Below are positions 9,972 to 22,223 of a DNA stretch of 64,000 nucleotides, piece after piece. Where the stretch lies: positions 310,001 to 374,000 of the forward strand of contig JABYQS010000006.1 of NCBI GenBank assembly GCA_022592435.1, written 5' to 3'. A program made the translations under genes and the position numbers. Origin of the DNA: Cerioporus squamosus (lineage: Eukaryota > Basidiomycota > Agaricomycetes > Polyporales > Polyporaceae). The notes under the pieces were generated by a model, which was not told where the DNA came from, searched no databases, and saw nothing but the letters and a program-made list of their open reading frames with translations. Positions within the stretch are counted from its first letter, which is position 1, and every line of letters begins with the position of its first letter.

Positions 9972-12963
9972 ATGCCCAAGGCATCCTCCACAACCTCCTC
10001 GTCGTCCTCTGCGACGCGCTCGTCCGGAGCGCCTTTCCAGAATGCGCAGGTACTGCGCAGAAATCAGGTAAATCTCGGCTTCGGGCATATGCCCTTCTCT
10101 CCCTCGGATTATCAGTCCTGACCGGATTCACGTCCAGGCGTGTCACCAGTGTCGGCGTCGCAAGCTGGTGAGTCCCATCGTCCTCGCCGACCCCTATGCA
10201 CATTTTACTGACGTGGCATACGTTTCAGAAATGGTAGGGATCGCTCAACAACCATGCCCGAGGCATGCCCGATGCCCGAGCCTCGCTGATTGTACTGGCG
10301 CTTGTTTTCGACAGTGACGCGAAGAAACCATGCTCGACGTGTGTACGATCACATGCGTATGCCGTAGCCCATGCCCCGCCTGGTACGGAGCACCCTCCTC
10401 ACCCGGAGTGCACGTTCGATGAAGGTGAGAGCGATCTTCCGGTGGTCTGAATCAAGCGCTGACTGTTTGTGGTTATAGTATCCGAGCCCAGCGTCGTCGA
10501 TACAACCGAGCCGAAGAATAGGTTCGAACGACTGGAGAACAGGATATGTAAGTCTAGCGGTGTACATCTCATGACAAGCGTGCCTTGACCACGCTGCCAG
10601 CGGAGTTGGAGGCTTTACTGCAGGAGAAGGACCAAGCATCGCCCACCGATAAAACAGCTATCCAGAGTCGGACAGGATCTGCAGTCAGCTTCCTTGACTC
10701 AGGCTCGCTGTATTTCGGCTTCCAAGGCGACTCCTTCGATCTTAGTAACAACTCTCTGCCGGTGGATCCCCTGGGAACCCTGTCCCCTAGTACACCCTTG
10801 GACGACCTCGCCGGCATTGCCGCCTTCTTTGGGGGAACTCCTGCTCCTATAGGCTACACGGCGACAGACACCTACAGCGGTATGGATATGGTCAGCCCGG
10901 GTTGGCCGCGATACTTGCCAAATCTCCCCACGCTGCGTCACTTGTGAGTCCGCCGTGATGGGCACTGTGGTTAGCTCCTGAACTTTGTGATAGGGTTGAA
11001 GCATACTTTAGTTTTACTCCACTGGCTGGCCGTATGTTCCATGCGCCGACATTCCTTGCGTCCCTGTCTCTCCCGCCAACACATCCAAAGTTCCCGCTGC
11101 CTGCCGTCTTGCATGGGATGTGCGCCATGGGAAGCATGTATACCGCCGCAATCACACATATGCCATCCGGTATGCAGCGTCCTCTCGCTGTGCATCAATT
11201 GCTCTAACCAAATCCTAGACGGAAGCTCCGTGATTGATGGTCTGGGAAATTCATTTGCAGAGATCCAGATACGAGCTGCGAAGAATGCCCTCGCTGCATC
11301 TCTGCGAGCCACTACCAACCTTTTCGAGTCTCTCCAAGGTAAGTGGTCGCTGTCCCGTCAGCACAGCGAAGTGTTCAAACCCATTTCAGCGCAAGTAATT
11401 ATTGCTCTATGGTACTGGTACAACGCACGTTGGTCTGAGGTGAGCACATAATATGCCTAGCTGCGACGAAGATGCTGACAGTCCCGCAGGCGTGCATCGC
11501 GTTCTCCGTGTCCCTCCGCTATGCCGTACCATGTGGCCTGAACGTGTGTCCGCCGTTCGAGAGTCTCTCGACGTCCAGCATGTCGCGCGCTTCCATCATA
11601 CCCCCAGCGACTAATGTCATAGAAGACGAAATGCGCCGCAACACTTTCTGGATAGGTGAAGTGTGTTTACGAACCCCATGTTTTCTGTGCTAACCACCCC
11701 TCCAGCCTACATGACAGAGCGACACTTCGCAGCGATCAACAGCTTCGTTACATTCCTGGACGACCAGGATGTCTGCCAGATGCTGCCAGTGCGCGCTGAC
11801 CAGTTCGACTCAGGGGTGAGATTTTTCGACGGATGTAGACGATACTGTACTGAGGATGAGTGCGCAGATTCTGGTTCCTCCACGGGATCGTCAGTGGTCG
11901 CACGATCGTCATGTCATCGAGATACAACCCGAGGACCAGGTCGACTCATTCATCCTTCATGTGAAGGCGACCATGCTCCTCTCCAGAATAAAATTCTTCA
12001 ACTGCCGTTACAAGGCCAAGAAGCACTGTGGCGATCTCGACTACCAACCGGACCCCAACGGAATCCCTGGCATTCCTCGGCCCGACCTCATCACGACCAC
12101 ACGCGCGTTCAAGGAGCTAGACAATCTTATTGTCACCTTCCGGGAGTCGTTCCCCCCGCATCTCAGGGACCCCACAGCAGGCGGTACCATTGACGGCTCT
12201 CTACTGACCGCATTGTCCACCACATATTTGTCAGCTACTTCTCCCTCCTGCGCGAAAACTCTCCGCTAACTTGTATACGCGCAGCGCGACCATCTTACTG
12301 CACGAAGGCCATGCGCAGATCGGGCAGCCAGCTTGCGTGTCCTCCTGCAAAGTCCTCGCAGCCTCACGTGGGATTCTGAACTTGCTTCACTCGGCATACT
12401 CTACGAGCCACAACTTGGCGACGTTAGGAGTGTTCCCCATGGTGAGTCGCTTCGCCTGAATTTCCGGGAAGGATTCTCAGATCCATCGTGTCTCTACAGG
12501 TGTGCTGGTTTGCTGCATGCCGTGTGCTAATCCGCTTCTTGCGGGCAGCTCTTGATGCGAAGAGCCAAGAGCACATCACCGCCCTCAGGACCGAAATCGA
12601 CTTTATAAGGTGAGCTCTTCCCGCCATGTCACGCCTTTCCGCGGGTACGCTGACGGCCTCACAGAAATGTGATCACGGGCATCGGCGAGAGCTTCCCTCA
12701 TGCTCGTAAGTTCCTGTGTTCCCATGCGAACGGTTGTGACCACGTTCTGATGTTGGGTTGCAACAGAGCAATACGGAAAGATGCTGACCGACTACTTGTC
12801 CCAAACGTGCGGGAAGGAGTTTGTGCAGACAAGGAGCCTGTCTGCCGCCATCTCGTCTCCGAATCAGCAGTCGCAGAGCCCGGAAGAGCATTCAGTAGTC
12901 CCGGAGTCGCCGCAGCTGGACTTCGGCCTGGAGCCTCATCACTCTGTTATGGTTGAAGTTTGA
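9972..12963 (+). CDS. Zn2Cys6 fungal-specific transcription factor
   Basis: Nuclear transcription regulator. The ATG at 9972 gives a Ser/Thr-rich leader. A Zn2Cys6 cluster follows, assembled across three introns: ACHQCRRRKL, then KC, then DAKKPCSTCVRSH with a last Cys in PECTF. Next come a short coiled segment (RFERLENRI, AELEALLQEKDQ) of the kind used for dimerisation and an acidic/Ser linker. A middle homology region runs from LVEAYFSFTPLAGRMFHAPTF (about 11000) through IALWYWYNARWSE and DEMRRNTFWI to about 12600. The protein ends at 12963 with HSVMVEV. About twelve introns are inferred. The head-to-head position with the GGT-like gene makes that gene a possible target, but nothing in the sequence proves it. 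Confidence 0.9.
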
Positions 12964-13385
12964 TAGATCTGGATTGGGATTTCTACACATGCTTTGCCGT
13001 GTATGTGGACAGTGTACACGTCTCCTCACTAGGCTCTTGTTTCGTGGCTTGCTTTGTTGGGGACGGGTGTACTTGTAGCTTGATCATGTGTAGTAGTGTA
13101 CTGTGCATACTCTAGTTCGGTTCATGGAGGATTCGACTGCACGCCTGCAATTGTTACCCGCAGGGGCCCGCCGCAAGCTGTATGATCAGGATCGAGCAGA
13201 TGGCTATGGCTATCTCAACTTGTCTTCGCCCGGCGGCTTCGGGCCGGTGGCATTCACCTCAGACGCGAACTAGCTTGCGGATCACTGCTTCGCTCTGAAC
13301 TCGACCTCTACGACTTCGCATCAACGCAGAGGCTCGGGCTGGCATTCATTACAGACCACCTTTTAAACTTGGGAACGCGAACTGA
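12964..13385. other. intergenic, 3' of Zn2Cys6 gene and promoter of VPS20
   Basis: About 420 bases between two plus-strand genes. I see no coding or RNA feature in it. Confidence 0.5.
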
Positions 13386-14335
13386 ATGGGCGGGAATCAG
13401 TCTGTCCCAAAGGTCACGAAGCAAGACCGCGCCATCCTAGAGTCAGTGAACCCGAACGCCGCTCCGGACAGTCTGGGATGAACCGTTCACAGTCTGAAAC
13501 TGCAGCGCGACAAGGTCCGCCAATACCAGAAGAAGGCAGGTTGTCCTCCTGTGGCCTCGGTCTTCGACGTGGCTGACGTAGTGGATGCGGAAGATCCAAG
13601 TCGTCCTGGACCGCGAGCATGAGATCGCAAAGCAACAGCTAGCTGCGGGCAACAAGGACCGCGCACTCATCGCGCTGAGGAAGCGGAAGTACCAGGAGGG
13701 TCTCTTAGCGAAGACGGATGCCCAGCTCGAGAACCTGGAGAAACTGGTGCGCATGCAGTTACTGAATCGAAACCCCCCTTTGCCCACACACCCGCATCCC
13801 TATATTAGGTCTCTACTATTGAGTTCTCGCTAGTCGAAGTATCGGTGCTTCATGGCTTGCAGCAAGGCAACGAAGTCTTGAAGGAGATTCACAAGGAGCT
13901 GAACGTCGAGAACGTGGAGCGGATATTGGAGGAGACGCAGGAGGCAAGGGAGTATCAACGAGTACGTCTCCCCACAAGATGATTCCCGTCCACCCTTCCT
14001 AACTCGTTGTTCTACAGGAAATCGACGAGATGCTCGCCAACTCCTTGACGCTGGAGGACGAGGAGGCAGTCCAGGCGGAGCTGCGGGAATTGCAGCTGGA
14101 GACCGTGAGTCGCAACCCTTCTTCCCTCCGTGTCCATGCTGATAAGTCGTTCGAAGCTCGGAGTGCAGGACGCGGAGCGTCCAGTTACATTGCCTTCTGT
14201 TCCACAGGAAGTGCCCGTCTCCACAGGTGCGTCTCCTTCGCAGCATGCATATAGCCCGGCGTGCTGATTATCCAACCTCGAGCAGAACCGGGAGCTCAGC
14301 TCGAGGAACAAGAACGTGTTCCCGTCGCAGCGTGA
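13386..14335 (+). CDS. VPS20: ESCRT-III subunit Vps20 (CHMP6)
   Basis: Nucleator of ESCRT-III on endosomes, linking ESCRT-II to Snf7 during multivesicular body sorting. The ATG at 13386 gives MGGNQS, an N-myristoylation signal as in other Vps20 proteins, followed by VTKQDRAIL. Exons then join to DLKLQRDKVRQYQKK, IQVVLDREHEIAKQQLAAGN, KRKYQEGLLAKTDAQLENLEKL and VSTIEFSLVEVSVLHGLQQGN, which together form the basic helical hairpin. The acidic C-terminal part (EIDEMLANSLTLEDEEAVQAEL) follows, ending ERVPVAA at 14335. Intron 2 (13536-13593, 58 nt) starts with GC rather than GT; this choice alone joins YQKK to IQVV in frame. The next gene converges with a 73-base gap. Confidence 0.93.
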
Positions 14336-14408
14336 TCCATCTACCATGTACGATAGCTTACTGTGTACAATATTAATACAGCCGGAATATACCAGAGGCG
14401 CAGCGCAT

Positions 14409-16431
14409 CTACCATCCCTCGAAGTCTCCAAACCCAATTCTCCGTTTCTTCTTGCTCTCTTCCGGTGCCGCCGGAGTTGGGCTCGGACTCGCGACGGTGT
14501 CTATGGGTCGCTTAGCATTGAGGTTAAGGTACTTTCCGATGCCGCCTCCGACTGCCCCAGAGCCAGACTTGTCGGAACCGACTTTGACACCGAACCAGTT
14601 GATGTCGTCCTTCGCCTTTTCCTCCGCCTCCTTGGTCCGGGAGACCTGAACCTCGGCCTTACGCGCCCGTTTCCGCTCCTCACGCTGTTTGTATTCCTCG
14701 AAGGGATCTTGGTAGCTAGCAGGTGGGAGAGTAGTGAGGACGACGTTAGGATAGACGTGTGGAATCAAGAGCTTACATCACAACCTCCGTAATTCTGACC
14801 TGCTTTGCTGGTCGCTCAGTCCCAGGCTTGACAGGCAGCGCTTCAAGCGCATCCAAGACATCTTCGCCTCCGACAAGCTTGCCAAAGACGGTGTGCTTCT
14901 TGTCGAGGTGCGGTGCCGGCCGGAAGGTTATGTAGAACTGCGAGCCGTTCGTGCTCGGTCCCTTGTTTGCCATAGCGATGACTCCTCGGCTGTCGTGCTT
15001 GGCAGCATTGCGCAGGTCATATTCGTCTCGAAACGGGGTGCCCCAACATGACTCTCCGCCTGCACCGGTCCCTGTCGGGTCACCTGTTTGAATCTATAGT
15101 ACGGTAAGTAGCGTTTCGCAGCAAGCCCAAAGAGTACACGAACCATGAACCCCGGGACCAGTCGGTGGAAGAGGACATTATTGTACTTTCCAGCCTTGGC
15201 CAGTTGAAGGAAGTTATAACATGTTTTGGGGGCCTGCGATAGCGGTTAAGTGGAGCAGGCATCGAAGAGACGGCACACATACCTTTTCGCAGAAGAGCTC
15301 AAGGTTGAGCGCCCCTCCACCTAAGCTTGTGACAACGCGAACATACGCGCGGCGCTTCCCAACGTCCTTCTCTTTGCCTTTGCCTTTTGGAGGGTTTGCA
15401 AACTCGTCGAACATTAGCTCCTCCTATACATGTGCATGGCATAGTCAGATGTTAGTCGACGCATGGTTGGTCACGCTCAGCGTACCTCATCCCAAAGAAG
15501 CTGTGTGCTCTGCGTCTGGGGATCAACCGACGTCGAGGTAAGTGAGGCTCCAGGAAGACCAGTAGAGTACGGAGAAGCGTTCCCTGCGGCATAAGTTAGC
15601 ACACAATTCCTGAATCACACTAAGCTGCTTACAAGGAACGGCAGCTTTTGCTTTCGCGACGGGTGCTGCTGCAGTCGGTTTTGTTACGACAACCTTCGAC
15701 TTCGCATCGGCCTTCTCAGTCTTCTCATCCGCGGCCGTCCTCTTCGGGACAGATGCTGGTGGCAATCCGTGAGGGTTCTGCAGCGTGATGACATCGTCCC
15801 TGGATGAGAGTCAGCAGGGTACCCCGAGCAAGCACAAACGAGCTACGCACTTTTTGAACTTCACATCCGCCACAAGGTCACGGCCGCCCTTGATACTCTC
15901 CGCCAAGAATACGTTCCCCGTGGTGGCAATGGCCACAATATGCGAATGCTCGCTGAACGGCTTGAATGATATGGGGTCATGGATCTCTCCCGAGGGCTTG
16001 CGTGAGTAATGGAGGGTGATGAGGTCAGAAGGCTGCAGCGGTTCTTGCGTGACCGGGTTGATGTTATTGTGCTGCCTACGGTTATGCAATCAGCTTGTGA
16101 GACAGAGAGGTGAGACGTCAGTTGTACGCACTTGAGCCACGGTATGATACTGACTAGCTCAAAGACGTTCCCAGTACCATCGGCATTGCGCGCGCAGACT
16201 GGGTGCGTGAATGGCTGGAATGTTAATGCGCAGCAGTCAAACGGCGTCCGTGAGCCTGGGTGTGGAGCTTCTTGTTTGCTGTTCACAGGTTCGGTCAGGC
16301 TCACTAGCAAGGATCGATCAAGGATGATGGACGTACGCCCTGGCACCTGCTGAGGACGCAGTGTGCTGTCCAAACATGCCGGAGTGCTCGGCATGCGTGA
16401 CATAGAGCTTGTTTGAGTTCCCGTGCCCCAT
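14409..16431 (-). CDS. U-box cyclophilin, PPIL2/Cyp8 type
   Basis: Peptidyl-prolyl isomerase with an N-terminal U-box, a nuclear spliceosome-associated family (human PPIL2/CYP60). The ATG at 16431 gives [20 protein letters not shown], typical of the family. The U-box is split by an intron: [16 protein letters not shown] then [12 protein letters not shown], with a second U-box-like repeat ([21 protein letters not shown]). A Lys/Ala-rich linker follows. The cyclophilin domain (about 15370-14790) includes [33 protein letters not shown] and [10 protein letters not shown]; the Trp of the cyclosporin site is His here, as is common in this subfamily. The C-terminus ends [14 protein letters not shown], basic and probably nuclear. 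Exons join without frame conflict. Confidence 0.93.
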
Positions 16432-16743
16432 GTTGCAAATTCAAAGTGTGTGCAGGTGAAGAGAGGACAACTGGGCAGAGTTCGAGGAAGCGGACGCGAT
16501 GGTCGAGGACAAGCCCTGCAATAAGTAACCGCGTTGTGGCAACTCCTTCGGTCACGTGCGCATACGTCGCAGAAAGTCTCTAGGCGCCCGGTGTATGCTC
16601 TCAAGCTTCTTGACTTCACCTGTTCTCGATCATTGCAAGTACTAGTACTGACGGACCCGGGTCAGGTCCAGCGGGTATGTATGCCTTAGCGTGACAATGT
16701 ATTATGTGAGCTCACTGGTTCTAGTTCTGCTACCCATTCTCGC
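16432..16743. promoter_or_regulatory. shared promoter of U-box cyclophilin (minus) and PPR gene (plus)
   Basis: A head-to-head gap of 312 bases between two start codons. No TATA box is obvious. It should contain both promoters. Confidence 0.4.
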
Positions 16744-19005
16744 ATGCTTCTCCGGACAGCAAGCCATGGGATCCCACCGGCCATTACACTCGATTTCCTA
16801 GTTCCCAGTCCCATCCTACGCCGCACACTATGCCAGCCCTCACCTAGGACTACACCAGTGGCGTTAGCCCATGGAACACGCAGAGCAACACTCTCTTCCC
16901 AGGCAACAGCCCGAGCCTCGTCCCCTACCCTCACTCCCGGTGCAGTCATAGCCCACCTCGACAAGCAACATCACGTCTTTGAGTCACAACCCCTCGACAC
17001 CCTTACGAACACCCAAGTCGAAGCGCTCAACAAGGCCATCCCCGAGCTCCGTACGGCGTTCATCGAGCGCGACGTTGCGAAGCTTTGCGAGGTATGGGCT
17101 CAAGTAAAGGCGCGGAATCTCCTCCCGTTCATCGGGCATCCCCAATGTGCCATCCTCTCGAAAGGTGTCCTCAACCATTGCCTCAATACGCCGCGCCGGA
17201 TGGCGTTCAGCAAGGAGGAGAAAGACGTGCTGTCGGAAATAGCCTTATTCATCGCGGTCGGAGGATGGACGGATGGCCTGAGGGCACTCATGCTTCGTGC
17301 TGTCTGGACAAAGCAGCCCCGGTACACACTGCAGTTGTACGACAGGTATCTTGCAGCTCTCCGCGACAAGGCCGTTCTGCGCGACGCGGAGCCCGAGCCA
17401 TCCCAGTCCGCCGAAGCTACGTCCCTTTCCCCTTCTACCACCCCCTCTCCGATCCGTGACGAGATTCTCTTGTGTGCGGTCACCGCGTATGCGGATCGGG
17501 ACGCCTTCCGCGACGCGCTGCGGGTCTATCTGCGTGCGGGTACGCGCATCGCGCCCTCTACCCTTGTGGACTTCCTCCCTCTCGTTCGTCCGGACCTCCA
17601 CCCGAAGGTCGAAGAGTATGCTCGCCGTCTCGACACTGCGTCGCTGCTGAGCCGGCCTGAGGCGTTGATGAAACACCTGGGAAACCTCACTAAAGACAAT
17701 GCTACCCTGTCTTTGACGAGGCTCTATTCCCATACCATCGCGGGCGCGCAGGATCCCGACCCGTGGCTAGCCGTGGGGAACGCAGAGTTGTCCGGAACGC
17801 GTGTGATAGCCCTCCCTCACTTCTTCTGGCCGTCATTCTTGAAGAGCTTCCTGATGCTCCGTCGGACAGACCTTGCGACGCGGCTCTGGGACGACATGCT
17901 GAAACTCGGCGTAGTTCCTCAGCTTGCAACGTGGAATGCACTCCTCGACGGGTATGCGCGGAACCGGGAGGTCGACTCGGTCGTGAGCACTTGGGATATC
18001 ATGGCCGACCAGGGCGTCAAGCACGACGCGCTGTCTTACCGCGCCCTCATCCACGCCCTCTACCATGCGGGTAGGTACGAGGAAGCCGAGAGGCGCTTCG
18101 CTGCGTTCGAGAAGGAGTTCGTGAAGCCCGGCGAATCGGTCGACAACGAAGCCATCCGCGCTGTCTATAACACCACCATCCACGACCTGTTGTTCGTGTC
18201 GCGCGACCAGGCAGCTTCTGCGTTGCTGGAGAAGATGGAGACTCATGGCCCGAATCCCGACATCGTCACGTACAACACTTTCCTGCGGTACTACGCGCGC
18301 AAAGACGACCTGAAGGCGATGGCGCAGCTCCTTCGGAAACTCGAGCCCCGGGGGATCGCAGCGGACAACTATACGTTCTCGACGATCCTCTCGGCCATGC
18401 TGAAAGTACGGCCAGACGCGGACAAGATGATGATCAACTTCATGAAGAAGCAAGGCGTCGACCCGGACACAACGTCACTGACCGCGGTGATCGACCACAT
18501 GCTACGGGAACGCACGCCGGAGAGCTTCAAGGCTGCCATGGACTTGCTGACGAAGATGGAGCGGAAGGAGTACCCGAACGTAGAGCCGAATGAGGTCACT
18601 TACACCTCCTTGCTCGCTGGTATCAACCGTGGCGACTGGCTGGAGCCTTCGGTAGCGGCGGACTGCAGCAGACGAATATGGGACAGGATGCGGAGTCGTG
18701 GTATTCGGCCCAACCGGAGTACGTACAACGTCCTCATCAAAGCGTCGCTTAGGTATCCGGGACGGGAAGGGGTGGAGGGTGCGATGGCGTACTACAGGGA
18801 CATGCTGAAGGAGCGGGTGCACATGGGGAACGATACATGGTATGTGTTGCTCCGGGGCTTGGCGGACAGGAAGGAGATCCAGTTGGCAGCGGAGGTGGTG
18901 AATGACATGCGTCGGTACAAGCGGGACAACATGCCGCAATCGCTCAACGTCCTAGCACACACCATCATTAGACTATCCAGCACTAATAGGAAGCGGAGCC
19001 GGTAA
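16744..19005 (+). CDS. mitochondrial pentatricopeptide repeat (PPR) protein
   Basis: Intronless gene for a 753-residue protein, unusual here where almost every neighbour has many introns. The N-terminus (MLLRTASHGIPPAITLDFL, then RRTLCQPS) is Arg/Ser-rich and fits a mitochondrial presequence. From about residue 390 to 730 there are tandem 35-residue PPR units, for example ATWNALLDGYARNREVDSVV, KHDALSYRALIHALYHAGRY, DIVTYNTFLRYYARKDDLKA, NYTFSTILSAMLK, NEVTYTSLLAGINRG and NRSTYNVLIKASLRYPGR. PPR proteins bind organellar RNA for processing, stability or translation; the target cannot be read from this. The last residues (RKRSR) are basic. The start is supported by the preceding in-frame stops and by codon use. 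Confidence 0.93.
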   Translation: MLLRTASHGIPPAITLDFLVPSPILRRTLCQPSPRTTPVALAHGTRRATLSSQATARASSPTLTPGAVIAHLDKQHHVFESQPLDTLTNTQVEALNKAIPELRTAFIERDVAKLCEVWAQVKARNLLPFIGHPQCAILSKGVLNHCLNTPRRMAFSKEEKDVLSEIALFIAVGGWTDGLRALMLRAVWTKQPRYTLQLYDRYLAALRDKAVLRDAEPEPSQSAEATSLSPSTTPSPIRDEILLCAVTAYADRDAFRDALRVYLRAGTRIAPSTLVDFLPLVRPDLHPKVEEYARRLDTASLLSRPEALMKHLGNLTKDNATLSLTRLYSHTIAGAQDPDPWLAVGNAELSGTRVIALPHFFWPSFLKSFLMLRRTDLATRLWDDMLKLGVVPQLATWNALLDGYARNREVDSVVSTWDIMADQGVKHDALSYRALIHALYHAGRYEEAERRFAAFEKEFVKPGESVDNEAIRAVYNTTIHDLLFVSRDQAASALLEKMETHGPNPDIVTYNTFLRYYARKDDLKAMAQLLRKLEPRGIAADNYTFSTILSAMLKVRPDADKMMINFMKKQGVDPDTTSLTAVIDHMLRERTPESFKAAMDLLTKMERKEYPNVEPNEVTYTSLLAGINRGDWLEPSVAADCSRRIWDRMRSRGIRPNRSTYNVLIKASLRYPGREGVEGAMAYYRDMLKERVHMGNDTWYVLLRGLADRKEIQLAAEVVNDMRRYKRDNMPQSLNVLAHTIIRLSSTNRKRSR

Positions 19006-19644
19006 TCGTACCTCTGATATCATCGCAGCTGCTGCACGTTCCAGGGCGTAGGTGCCGGAACCGACAGTCACTGGCTCAGAGGTGTTTCTGCCCAAGGAAG
19101 AAGGACTTTCCGAGTCCCAGCCTGAGGTACCGCGCGTAGGCTTGTGATGTGGTCAGATGAGCGTCGCGGATTTCGGGGGCGACGATGTAGACGCGATAGA
19201 AGGTACGCACCCCAGTGGCTCCATCGCCGGCCCAGGAACTTGCCCGCCCAAGGGAGGAGGACTATCGAGACGAGCTGCTGGAGTTGCTCGAGGCTCTCCT
19301 GCCACTCCTGCTCAAGGAGACGGTCCTCGTCGTCGGAGCTGAGAGAGAGCTCTGAAGACGAGTCTGAGATGGTGTCGAGCGAGTGGACCGAGCCGGGCAT
19401 GAGGACAACTTCGAGGTCAAGAGGAAAGGCGGGAGGCGCGGATGGCGGACGCCCGGCACGGGGTGTGACCTCACTCGGCAGGCAAGTTGTCGCGCACAGA
19501 GCCACAGACACGCGACGGTCGCTCAACTCACCGGCCAACCGCCATCTCTCCCCGACTCCTGCGCTGTGCCCGCCCTCTCTCTTAAGTGCGACCGCCACCA
19601 CCACTCGCTCTCTCGACTTCTCTCCCCGCTCCTGCAGATGCAGC
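19006..19644. other. intergenic, promoter of sugar transporter
   Basis: About 640 bases ahead of the transporter start. Pyrimidine-rich toward the 3' end (about 19550-19640), as expected of a core promoter and 5' UTR. Open frames of up to 221 codons in this region run through it on both strands but show no family resemblance. Confidence 0.5.
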
Positions 19645-22223
19645 ATGCCGCCGCGACCGAAGCGTCTCGTGGGCCAGCCCCTGCTCTATGCCATATCAGT
19701 CTTTGCTAGTTTGGGTGTCTTCCTGGTGAGTCTTCGCGAACCACGTCGACCCAGCCACCCACCATGTGAACCGATACTGAATTTCCCTCACATCCAAGTT
19801 CGGATATGATCAAGGGTGAGCTCAACACGTCGTGCCTGTCCAGCCTGCATATCTGACCCCGCGGTCCTCAGTGTCATGTCCGGGGTGATCACGGGCCCCT
19901 ACTTCCGCCAGTACTTCCACGAACCAGGGCCCATCGCGGTCGGGACTATGGTCGCTGTGCTTGAAGTCGGCGCCTTCAGTGAGTTGCGCGAACGCGGTCC
20001 CGTGTCCTAGCATTCGGGCGGAGTTCTGACCATTCATTTACGCGATACCAGTCACCTCGGTCGCTGCTGGACGCATCGGCGATAACATAGGCAGGAGGGG
20101 CACGCTCTTCACCGGCGCCGTCGTCTTCGCTATCGGCGGCGCCATCCAGACCTTCACGCCGGGCTTCTGGGTGATGGTCCTGGGCCGTGTCATATCTGGT
20201 CTTGGTGTCGGACTGCTCTCGTGAGTCTAGTTTTCATCTTGCCACCCCCCTCAGCTAAGAACATTCATATGTCAGAACGATTGTGCCTATCTACCAGAGT
20301 GAGATTTCGCCCCCTGACCACGTAAGTTTCTCTATGGTGGTTAGGCGGTCACACACGCTTACGCCCCGTGTCTATAGCGTGGCGCCCTTGCGTGCATGGA
20401 GTTCACTGGGAACATCTTTGGCTATGCGTCCTCTGTGGTATGTAGCGGAAGTGGACTAGTCGTCTGTTGGCGTGCTGATCGAGGCTGTGTACAGTGGATT
20501 GATTACTTCTGCTCCTTCATCGAGTCCGACCTCTCCTGGCGTGTTCCCCTCTTCATTCAATGCGTCATTGGCGCGATTCTCGCGGCTGGCTCGCTTGTGA
20601 TGCCAGAGAGTCCTCGGTGCGTCCGCCATATTTGATCACTTCTACTTGGTAGTTGACGTTCTGCCAGGTGGCTGATTGATGTGGACCGAGACGAAGAGGG
20701 AATGCGAGTCATTGCCGATCTTCATGGGGGCGACCCAGAGGATCTCCTCGCGAAAGCTGAATTCCAGGAAATCAAAGATAGAGTCATCTTCGAGGTGAGA
20801 GCCATCTACATTTGGAGTGCTGGTGGGGAAGTATTGACGATGTGTTAAGCGCGAGAGTGGCGAGGGTCGCACTTATGCCAACATGTGGAAACGATACAAG
20901 CGACGTGTCTTGCTTGCTATGTCCTCTCAGGCATTCGCCCAATTGGTGAGTCGGAAAGTCCGATCTCAGTTATCATGCGCTGACGGCCATGACTGTAGAA
21001 CGGCATCAATGGTGAGGGTGTTAAGTGACTGTTTATGTTCTGTTTGCTGACGTATGAGTATGCAACAGTCATATCGTACTATGCTCGTGAGTAGTCTTCT
21101 GAGTGAGCTTCTGTGCTAGTCAACTGACATTTTCCCCTTTAGCACGAGTATTCGAAGGTACGCAAAGCGTCTTGAACAATAGGCGACTCACCTCATACCC
21201 GCTATGCAGAGGCGGGCTGGATTGGCCGCGATGCGATCCTCATGACTGGTATCAATGCAATCATCTACATTCTGAGCACACTTCCTCCGTAAGAACGAGG
21301 TCTCATTCCTTCACGTTCAGCACTTCTGACGTCGGTCTTGAATAGCTGGATCCTTGTCGATCGTTGGGGAAGACGATTCATCCTTCTCAGCGGTGCCGTC
21401 GTGGTACGTATGCAGCATTTCCTCCTATCTGGGATATTGCTCATAATCGCTTGTAGATGGCCCTCTCCTTAGGCTTGACCGGCTGGTGGATGTATATCGA
21501 CGTACCCGAGACACCTCGCGCTGTCGTGATCTGCGTGATTGTCTTCAATGCTGCATTCGGGTACAGCTGGGGTCCCATCCCATGGCTTTACCCTCCCGAG
21601 GTAAGGGCTATCGACGTCTTCTTTCCACTCGGCTGCTTACAGCCCGCGTAGATCATGCCCTTGGCCGTCCGGGCGAAGGGTGTATCCCTGTCCACCGCTA
21701 CCAACTGGCTCTTCAACTTTATTGTGGGAGAGATGACCCCGGAATTACAGGTCTTGATCGGGTGGCGGTTGTACCCGATGCACGGGTTTTTCTGCGTCTG
21801 CAGTTTCATCCTTGGTGAGTTTAGGTGATTGCATTACGCTGTCTCAGTTCACTCATGGGCATTCTTTCACAGTGTACTTCCGTACGTCTTTACGAGCTAT
21901 TCTGCGGATGACATTCATACTTACTGTCCAACAGTCTACCCAGAAACCAAGGGCGTACCCCTGGAGGAGATGGATGCAGTGTTCGGCGAAGGTACGTTTC
22001 CTCGCATCACTCGCTACGTGGAGCTCACAGCATCGCAGAGGAACTAGAAGAGCGTCTGGAGGATGAAGAATCAGAGCGGGCATCGCTGATGTCCCGCCGA
22101 AGCAGCCGGTCTCGTCGGAGCCACACGCGGGTGCCAAGCTCGTCCGGACGAGGCTTGGTGAGTCGCCTGATAGGCCGCAACGGGCGCGCCTCGTACGAGC
22201 CCATCGGCGACAGCGACGAATAG
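19645..22223 (+). CDS. MFS sugar transporter
   Basis: Proton-coupled hexose/polyol-type transporter of the plasma membrane. The ATG at 19645 (MPPRPKRLVGQPLLYAISVF) opens helix 1. The family motif FGYDQGVMSGVITG spans an intron near 19815-19867, followed by GRIGDNIGRRGTLF, GRVISGLGVGLLS and PIYQSEISPPDHRG. MPESPRWL, the central loop, WILVDRWGRRFIL and the C-terminal signature VYPETKGVPLEEMDAVFGE come next. The tail (about 22075-22220) is rich in Ser and Arg and ends IGDSDE. I count at least fourteen short introns, some exons being only 10-20 bases (for example NGIN and VISYYA). Twelve membrane segments are expected and visible in outline. The substrate is not decidable. Confidence 0.92.

Noticed and set aside
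19068..19809. Long open frames on both strands upstream of the sugar transporter
   Set aside because: They overlap the CT-rich promoter, disagree with each other and show no family resemblance.
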